A program made the translations under genes and the position numbers. DNA of 64,000 nucleotides. It comes from Nannocystis pusilla. GTDB lineage: Bacteria; Myxococcota_A; Polyangia; Nannocystales; Nannocystaceae. The DNA lies in assembly GCF_020073745.1 (NCBI RefSeq), contig NZ_JAIRAU010000001.1:1178001-1242000 (forward strand), written 5' to 3'. Shown in pieces: positions 59,592 through 64,000 of this stretch (positions are counted from its first letter, which is position 1; each line of letters begins with the position of its first letter). Below the pieces are notes generated by a model. That model made no database searches. It was not told the origin of the DNA and saw only the letters and a program-made list of their open reading frames with translations.

Positions 59592-60191
59592 TCAGTAGGG
59601 CCATTCGCCGGTGATGTTGCCCGGCGGGTCGTAGTTGCAGATCCAGACCTCCTGGTCGCCGCAGACGGCCATGCCGCAGCCGAGGCGTCGGCTGTCGCGC
59701 CAGACGACCTGGGTGTAATGGCCGCACACGCCGCTGCACGTATTGGTCTCGTCGTCGTAGTCGGCCTCCTCGGCGACCCATTTGGCGACGACGTCCTCGG
59801 CTCGCGGCGGGTAGCCCCAGCTCTTGAAGATGTTCTCGCCGTACTGCTGCGCGTCGGGCCCGTCGTCCGGCCGGTGCTTCATGACGCAACCCTGGGCCTC
59901 GAGCTCGTCGGCCCACGCCTGGGCGAACTGCGCCACCGCGGGCGACCAGGTGAGCCCCGGGATCCCGAGCGCGGCGCGGACGCTGTTGTGTGCGCCGGTG
60001 ATGCCGGCGAGGCGGCCCGGCTCGGAGTCGGCGCGCGGCTCGAGCTCGGCGGCCGGGGTCGCGGCCGCGGCATCTGTCTTGACGGACATGGTCGCCTGGA
60101 CAGCTGCGGTGATCATCAGGATCGCGGCGCCGAGCGAGCCGAGGGCGCGGCGCGCGGCGGCCCGATACGCGGAGGTGTGGCCGGTGCACAT
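59592..60191 (-). CDS. Secreted CAP-domain (SCP/PR-1) protein
   Basis: A 199-residue exported protein: signal sequence (LGSLGAAILMITAAVQA), then a CAP domain with the four usual motifs: HNSVRAALGIPGLTWSPAVA, DAQQYGENIFKSWG, GHYTQVVWRDSRRLGCGMAVC and WICNYDPPGNI. The conserved His of the pocket (HNS and GHYTQ) and the Cys pair are present. CAP proteins in bacteria are secreted and of mostly unknown function. An exact TGTC-N6-GACA copy (60075-60088) lies in the linker after the signal sequence. Confidence 0.88.
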   Translation of the reverse strand: MCTGHTSAYRAAARRALGSLGAAILMITAAVQATMSVKTDAAAATPAAELEPRADSEPGRLAGITGAHNSVRAALGIPGLTWSPAVAQFAQAWADELEAQGCVMKHRPDDGPDAQQYGENIFKSWGYPPRAEDVVAKWVAEEADYDDETNTCSGVCGHYTQVVWRDSRRLGCGMAVCGDQEVWICNYDPPGNITGEWPY

Positions 60192-60390
60192 GGAGATCGA
60201 GCCTGGCTCGAGCGCCGGGGCGCGCCGGGAGCCGGCGCAAGGCCGCGATGTCGGTGGAGTCGCCGGGACGTCGCAGGGCGGGCGCGAGGTCGAACGGACC
60301 GAGGCGCGCGGTAATGTCGCGGCGAGCAGGCACCTCGCGCGGTGGCAGGCGGGCGAGCGGCCGCGGTGTGGCGGATGGCGACGGGCCCGG

Positions 60391-61560
60391 TCAGCCCGGC
60401 GGGACGAACTCGTCGCAGGCGTAGTCGATGACGCCGACGGCCTCCTGGAAGAACGGGCTGTAGTCGGGGGCGCAGATGCTGTCGATGATGCCGCGGTCGC
60501 CGAAGTAGCCGACGAACTCGACCATCTTGGCGGTGGGGATGCACTCCTGGCCCATGGTCTCGGCGTCGCCGTTGAGGGACAGCATGACGATGGTGGTCTC
60601 GTTGCCGCCCTTCAGCGCCAGCAAATCGTCGTACCAGCTCTGCGGGGTGCCCGGCGAGCCGTTCTCCTGTTCGTCGGAGATCATGGTGACGACGAGGACG
60701 GCGTCGTCGCGCAAGAAGCCGGGGTGGCAGCCGCCGTCCTGGGTCTGCGGGCCGAGGGCCTGCAGCAGGGCCTCGGCCGGGCGCTCGTTGGAGTTGCCGG
60801 TCGCGCCCATGTTGGCGACGCAATCGAAGGTGCCGGGCAGGTCGGTCTGGTCCTGCGTCATGTAGCGCAGGCCGTCGTCGATCGGGCAGGCGATCGGCGG
60901 GCCGCCGGCGCCCTGGCTGCGGCCGGCGCCGAGCGTCTGATCGCACGGCTCCGGCGCCGGCGGCTCCATGCCGCAGATGATGTCGGGGAAATAGACGGTG
61001 AGGCAGCCGTCGCCCGGATCGTCGGTCATGCACTTCTCATGGCACTTGTCCCACTTCTCGCCCCACTTGTCCTGGTCGTCGGTGTCGATCACCATGATGT
61101 GGTAATCCTGGGCCTGCACCTGCGATTGGATGGTGCTGATGAACCCGGGGAAGCTGTTGGCGAGGTTCTGCTGCTCGTCGCCCATGGAGATCGAGTTGTC
61201 GAGCACGAACAGGAAGTCGACCTTGGTGCAGCCCTCGCCGGGCGGCGGGGCGCCGAAGTCGGCCATCGCCAGGTCGAGCTTGGGGCTCGCCGAGTCGTTG
61301 CCGGTGACGCCGGCGGTCGGCTCGTCGGTGGCGTTGCCGGGGCCGCCGCTGGTCGGCACACCGGAGTCGGACCCGGTGCCGCTCGACTCGCCGGTGACGC
61401 CGGTGACGCCGGTCATCGTCATGCCCTGGGTGACGCCGGTGACGCCGGTGACGCCGGTGGCCCCGCTCGCGCCGTCGGTGTCGCCCTCGCTCGGACCGCA
61501 GCCGCCGCCCCAGCCGATCGCCCACACGAGCGCCCCGATCCGCACGCTCCGATTACGCAT
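60391..61560 (-). CDS. VWA-domain lipoprotein
   Basis: A 389-residue secreted lipoprotein with a von Willebrand factor type A-like domain. The ATG at 61560 is chosen since GGAG lies 9 nt upstream (another in-frame ATG is at 61572). The lipobox is GGGC, and the stalk is a VTG-repeat (GVTGVTGVT) with a 9-bp DNA repeat. The domain starts KVDFLFVLDNSISMGDEQQN, giving the MIDAS DxSxS metal motif; a second conserved segment is VLVVTMISDEQENGSPGTP. A disulfide-rich loop (PDIICGMEPPAPEPC) is inserted. Adhesion or protein binding is inferred. Confidence 0.83.
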   Translation of the reverse strand: MRNRSVRIGALVWAIGWGGGCGPSEGDTDGASGATGVTGVTGVTQGMTMTGVTGVTGESSGTGSDSGVPTSGGPGNATDEPTAGVTGNDSASPKLDLAMADFGAPPPGEGCTKVDFLFVLDNSISMGDEQQNLANSFPGFISTIQSQVQAQDYHIMVIDTDDQDKWGEKWDKCHEKCMTDDPGDGCLTVYFPDIICGMEPPAPEPCDQTLGAGRSQGAGGPPIACPIDDGLRYMTQDQTDLPGTFDCVANMGATGNSNERPAEALLQALGPQTQDGGCHPGFLRDDAVLVVTMISDEQENGSPGTPQSWYDDLLALKGGNETTIVMLSLNGDAETMGQECIPTAKMVEFVGYFGDRGIIDSICAPDYSPFFQEAVGVIDYACDEFVPPG

Positions 61561-61715
61561 GACTCGCTCCATCCGCGCAGGATCGCCAAGCCCGGCGACG
61601 ACGTCAACCTGACCCGAAGGACATTTTTTTGACGCGCGGCGACCGGGGTCTCCGGGCCGCGGTCCGGAGCGGACACGTCGGTATCCTGGCGACGAACTCG
61701 GTCGCCGCGGTCGAC

Positions 61716-61944
61716 ATGGGGGCGCTCTACGTGATCGGCGCGGCGGACCGGTGGCCGGGGTTCTTCGCGTTCACCGTCGGCGCGCGGCTGTTCATGGGCC
61801 CGGGGGCTCGCCGGGTTGATGCTGGCCGGCTCGGCCCCGGGGTCGTTCATCGGCGCGGTCGCCTGGGAGTGGCTCGGCGCGCTCGTCACCGCGGCGGCGC
61901 TGCTCCGCGACCGGCGCGGCCGGCGGCCGGCGATGGCTGCCTGA
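61716..61944 (+). pseudogene. Small membrane protein gene with a frameshift
   Basis: The frame from 61716 (MGALYVIGAADRWPGFFAFT, VGARLFMGPG) stops resembling protein near 61,802, where a GGGGG run occurs. The next frame continues as LAGLMLAGSAPGSFIGAVAW, EWLGALVTAAALLRDRRGRR and ends at TGA 61942-61944. Removing one G joins two halves into a hydrophobic protein of about 75 residues with two or three spans. No upstream start is fixed; the frame is open back to 61629. A true frameshift, programmed slippage or a sequencing error all remain possible. Confidence 0.5.
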
Positions 61945-61949
61945 ATCGA

Positions 61950-61995
61950 CATGTCCGAGAGGACATGCTGAAAAGAACATGTGCGCAGGGGCATG
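61950..61995. repeat. Cluster of TGTC/GACA repeats
   Basis: ACATGTCC-GAGA-GGACATG (exact copy 61952-61965; GNRA loop if read as RNA), then ACATGC/GAACATGT and ACATGTGC/GGGGCATGCGC, just after the frameshifted gene. Confidence 0.8.
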
Positions 61996-62025
61996 CGCCG
62001 TCGCGCACGGCCCGGCAGGCGGCGC

Positions 62026-62685
62026 TCAATCGTCGCCGGCCGGCAGCGCGCGGGCGCTGCGCTCGGCCAGGGCCTTGTGCTCGCGCTTGCGCCGCTTGCG
62101 GGCGCCCCAGGCGTTCTCGCCGGGCAGGCGCTCGTGGATGGTGAGGCTGCTGAAGATGACGCGACCGCGCAGGCGCAGCACCTGACGCGGCTTGCCGGGC
62201 GGCGGGGGGCCGCTCAGCTGCTCGACGGAGCCGAGGAGCGCGCCGCAGTCGTTGTCGAGCTGCCAGCCGGGCGGGATGATGAGGTCGAGGTTGCCGCACA
62301 CGAGGTGGACGTCGAGCTCGATCGGCCCGCCCGGGAGGACGGCCTGGCGCAGGTCGATGGTGGCGTTGCCGAACACGACCCGCACGTGGGTGCGCGGGCT
62401 GACGTGCCACGCGCCGGTGCGGTCGATCGAGCTGAACAGCACGCGCATGCGAGCGGCCGGGCCGGACACGGCGACGGCGGTGCTCGCGGGGACCAGGGCG
62501 GTGGTCTCGACCGGGCGCAGGTCGGCGACGATGGCGTCGATCTCGGCGACCGTGGCGGCGCGCTCGACGGCCTCGAGGCGCTCGTCGAGGGTGTCCTGGT
62601 CGATCAGGTCCTGCGCGTAGCCGTCGCCGAGGCGGCCCCGGGCCTGCTCTCGCGCGCGTTGCAGCTGTCCTGCCGGCGAATCCAC
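62026..62685 (-). CDS. DUF1707/LiaF-like protein
   Basis: A 219-residue cytosolic protein with GTG start at 62685. The N-terminal 55 residues (REQARGRLGDGYAQDLIDQD, TLDERLEAVERAATVAEIDA) are a DUF1707/SHOCT-like helical module. The rest (RVLFSSIDRTGAWHVSP, VRVVFGNATIDLRQAVLP, IELDVHLVCGNLDLIIPPGW, RVIFSSLTIHERLPGENA) repeats the beta strands of the LiaF cell-envelope stress domain. No membrane span is present, unlike LiaF itself. A role in envelope-stress sensing is inferred. It is divergent from the RCC1 gene across 64 bp. Confidence 0.78.
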   Translation of the reverse strand: MDSPAGQLQRAREQARGRLGDGYAQDLIDQDTLDERLEAVERAATVAEIDAIVADLRPVETTALVPASTAVAVSGPAARMRVLFSSIDRTGAWHVSPRTHVRVVFGNATIDLRQAVLPGGPIELDVHLVCGNLDLIIPPGWQLDNDCGALLGSVEQLSGPPPPGKPRQVLRLRGRVIFSSLTIHERLPGENAWGARKRRKREHKALAERSARALPAGDD

Positions 62686-62735
62686 GAGCGGCCTTGTACC
62701 ATGACGGCGGGCGCCCCAGGAGCGCGGCGATCGAG

Positions 62736-62741
62736 TACGCT
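62736..62741 (+). promoter_or_regulatory. -10-like box of the RCC1 gene
   Basis: TACGCT ends 8 nt before the GTG at 62750. Confidence 0.35.
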
Positions 62742-62749
62742 CGCGGGGC

Positions 62750-63970
62750 GTGCGGATCGGCGTGGCGATGGTGGCGACGGCGCTGACCGGGTGCGGGTCC
62801 GGGTGGGCCGGCCGCGCGCCGGCCGAGCCGGGCGACGAGGCCGCGCAGACCGCAGGGGAGCCGTTCGTCGCCGAGCTCGCGGTCGGCTCGTTCCACACGT
62901 GCGCGCGCCTGCGCGGCGGGACGATCCGCTGCTGGGGGATGGGCGCGAGCGGGCAGCTCGGCGACGGCGCGGCGGCGCAGCGCGCCCGGCCCGTGGTCGT
63001 GGCCGGCATCGACGACGCGGTGCAGGTGGCGGCCGAGGGCGATCGGTCGTGCGCGGTGCGGGCCGACGGGAGCGTGTGGTGCTGGGGCTTCAACGCGGTG
63101 CCGGAGATCGAGGAGGAGGTCCGGCGAGGTCGCGCGCTGGCGCAGCCGGTCGCGGGCTGGCGCGAGGTCCGGCAGCTGGCGCTGGGCTTCGATCACGACT
63201 GCGCGGTGGTCGGCGACGGCAGCGTGGTCTGTCGCGGTCAGGGCACCCGCGGGGCGCTCGGCGACGGCGGGCTGATGGCGATCGGTCCGGTCACGGTGGT
63301 GCGCCTCGAGGCGGTCGAGGAGGTCGCGGTCGGCTACGCGTTCAGCTGCGCGCGCACGACCGCCGGCGAGGTGCTGTGCTGGGGCTGGAACGAGTACGGG
63401 CAGTGCGGCGAGCCGTCGGGCCGCGACCACCTGACGCCGAACCGGGTGCCCGGGGTCGCCGGCGCGGTGGCGCTGACGGCCGGCTTCGACCACGCGTGCG
63501 CGCTGCTGGCCGATGGGACAGCCATGTGCTGGGGCGGCGACACGTTCGGCCAGCGCGGCGACGGCGGCGAGGCGACCGTCGGCCCGGCGGCGCCGGTGGT
63601 CGACCTGCGCGACGCGGTGGAGCTGGCGGCCGGGCAGTACCGGACCACGGCGCTGCTGCTCGACGGGACGGCCCGCGGCTGGGGCCGCGAGTGGGGCCGG
63701 GAGCGCGCGCTGTGGCCCGAGTGCGCCGAGCCGCGCGAGCACGTGAGCGTCGCGGCGCCGACCGAGCGCCGGCAGGCGCCGCCGGAGCCGTACTGCCCGG
63801 TGCCCACGCCGATGCCGCTGACGGGGGCCAGCCAGGTGGTGGTCGGCCAGCTCCACGCCTGCGTCCGCACCGACGACGGACGCGCGCTGTGCTGGGGCAG
63901 CAACGCGTACGGCGGCCTCGGCGACGGCGGCGTCACCGACCGGGCCCAGCCGACGCCCGTCGCGTGGTGA
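62750..63970 (+). CDS. RCC1-repeat lipoprotein
   Basis: A 406-residue exported lipoprotein: GTG start, short signal peptide with lipobox LTGC (Cys15), then a seven-bladed RCC1-type propeller. Blade signatures: HTCARLRGGTIRCWGMGASG, SCAVRADGSVWCWG, DCAVVGDGSVVCRGQGTRGA, SCARTTAGEVLCWGWNEYGQ, ACALLADGTAMCWGGDTFGQ and ACVRTDDGRALCWGSNAYGG. The paired Cys in each blade (Cys-Ala ... CWG) suggest a disulfide per blade, as in many myxobacterial secreted RCC1 proteins. Binding partner unknown. Confidence 0.88.
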   Translation: MRIGVAMVATALTGCGSGWAGRAPAEPGDEAAQTAGEPFVAELAVGSFHTCARLRGGTIRCWGMGASGQLGDGAAAQRARPVVVAGIDDAVQVAAEGDRSCAVRADGSVWCWGFNAVPEIEEEVRRGRALAQPVAGWREVRQLALGFDHDCAVVGDGSVVCRGQGTRGALGDGGLMAIGPVTVVRLEAVEEVAVGYAFSCARTTAGEVLCWGWNEYGQCGEPSGRDHLTPNRVPGVAGAVALTAGFDHACALLADGTAMCWGGDTFGQRGDGGEATVGPAAPVVDLRDAVELAAGQYRTTALLLDGTARGWGREWGRERALWPECAEPREHVSVAAPTERRQAPPEPYCPVPTPMPLTGASQVVVGQLHACVRTDDGRALCWGSNAYGGLGDGGVTDRAQPTPVAW

Positions 63971-63978
63971 GAAAATTT

Positions 63979-63996
63979 CTGTCCCTATGGACATGC
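63979..63996. repeat. TGTC-N6-GACA repeat at window end
   Basis: TGTC-CCTATG-GACA (63980-63993) within a CTGTCC/GGACATG setting, 9 nt after the RCC1 gene's stop. Confidence 0.8.
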
Positions 63997-64000
63997 CCGT

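Noticed and set aside
61390..61460. Short direct repeats as a CRISPR array
   Set aside because: They are contiguous 9-bp units coding for VTG in a lipoprotein stalk, with no spacers.
1..64000. tRNA or rRNA genes, insertion sequences, prophage
   Set aside because: No transposase, integrase, capsid or rRNA-like sequence was seen on either strand. I cannot exclude a tRNA missed by eye.

Overview
The window is about 70% GC and reads as the chromosome of a myxobacterium, most likely of the Nannocystis/Plesiocystis/Enhygromyxa group (Nannocystaceae). The reasons are a dozen secreted lipoproteins whose lipobox is followed by a long Thr/Ser/Asp/Gly linker, MYXO-CTERM sorting tails, a Cys-rich DUF4215-repeat protein, a kinase-like protein with an AgmX/PglI-type C-terminus, and an elongation factor G of the HIDSGKTT (mitochondrial/spd) type. 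I see no rRNA, tRNA, CRISPR array, insertion sequence or prophage.

Layout. 1-19 kb is mostly cell-surface and secreted protein genes: a C25 gingipain-like protease (cut by the window edge), a pectinacetylesterase, a PEGA-like membrane protein, a MYXO-CTERM trypsin, an alpha/beta hydrolase, a DUF4215/DUF1554 lipoprotein, a zinc-ribbon/PQQ-propeller protein, a VWD-domain lipoprotein and a DNRLRE-like lipoprotein. pdxH and a small nucleotidyltransferase pair interrupt them. 19-31 kb holds a DUF1415 gene, a PEGA/TPR lipoprotein, a POT peptide transporter coupled to an APH-fold kinase, an AbiE toxin-antitoxin operon with a complete operator region but a stop codon in the toxin, a kinase-like protein that has lost its catalytic residues, and coaD. 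31-36 kb is a tandem array of four paralogous MYXO-CTERM proteins of unknown function, the last one a pseudogene. 36-44.6 kb is core metabolism and translation: mtnB-mtnD-ahcY (methionine salvage and the methyl cycle), a DNA-binding protein, transketolase and fusA. 44.7-53 kb looks like a polysaccharide locus: an O-antigen polymerase-like protein, a beta-helix lyase-like lipoprotein, a GH114 glycosidase and a Wzc-type tyrosine kinase. 53-64 kb has a Uma2 nuclease-like gene, an octaheme cytochrome with a small membrane partner, an orphan vgrG-PAAR pair of type VI secretion, a YbhB protein, a CAP-domain protein, a VWA lipoprotein, a frameshifted membrane gene, a LiaF-like regulator and an RCC1-repeat lipoprotein.

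Two window-wide patterns stand out. First, a short inverted repeat, TGTC-N6-GACA, occurs 19 times exactly, plus many near copies, in gaps and also inside genes. Most copies read as TGTCY-N4-RGACA, so they would form a small RNA hairpin closed by a tetraloop. Second, at least 14 genes have a TANNNT box ending 6-8 nt before the start codon, the signature of leaderless mRNAs. Operon-internal genes (mtnD, PAAR) use Shine-Dalgarno sequences instead. At the coaD divergent promoter a single palindromic AGTATACT could serve both directions.

All calls come from reading the sequence; no database search was run.
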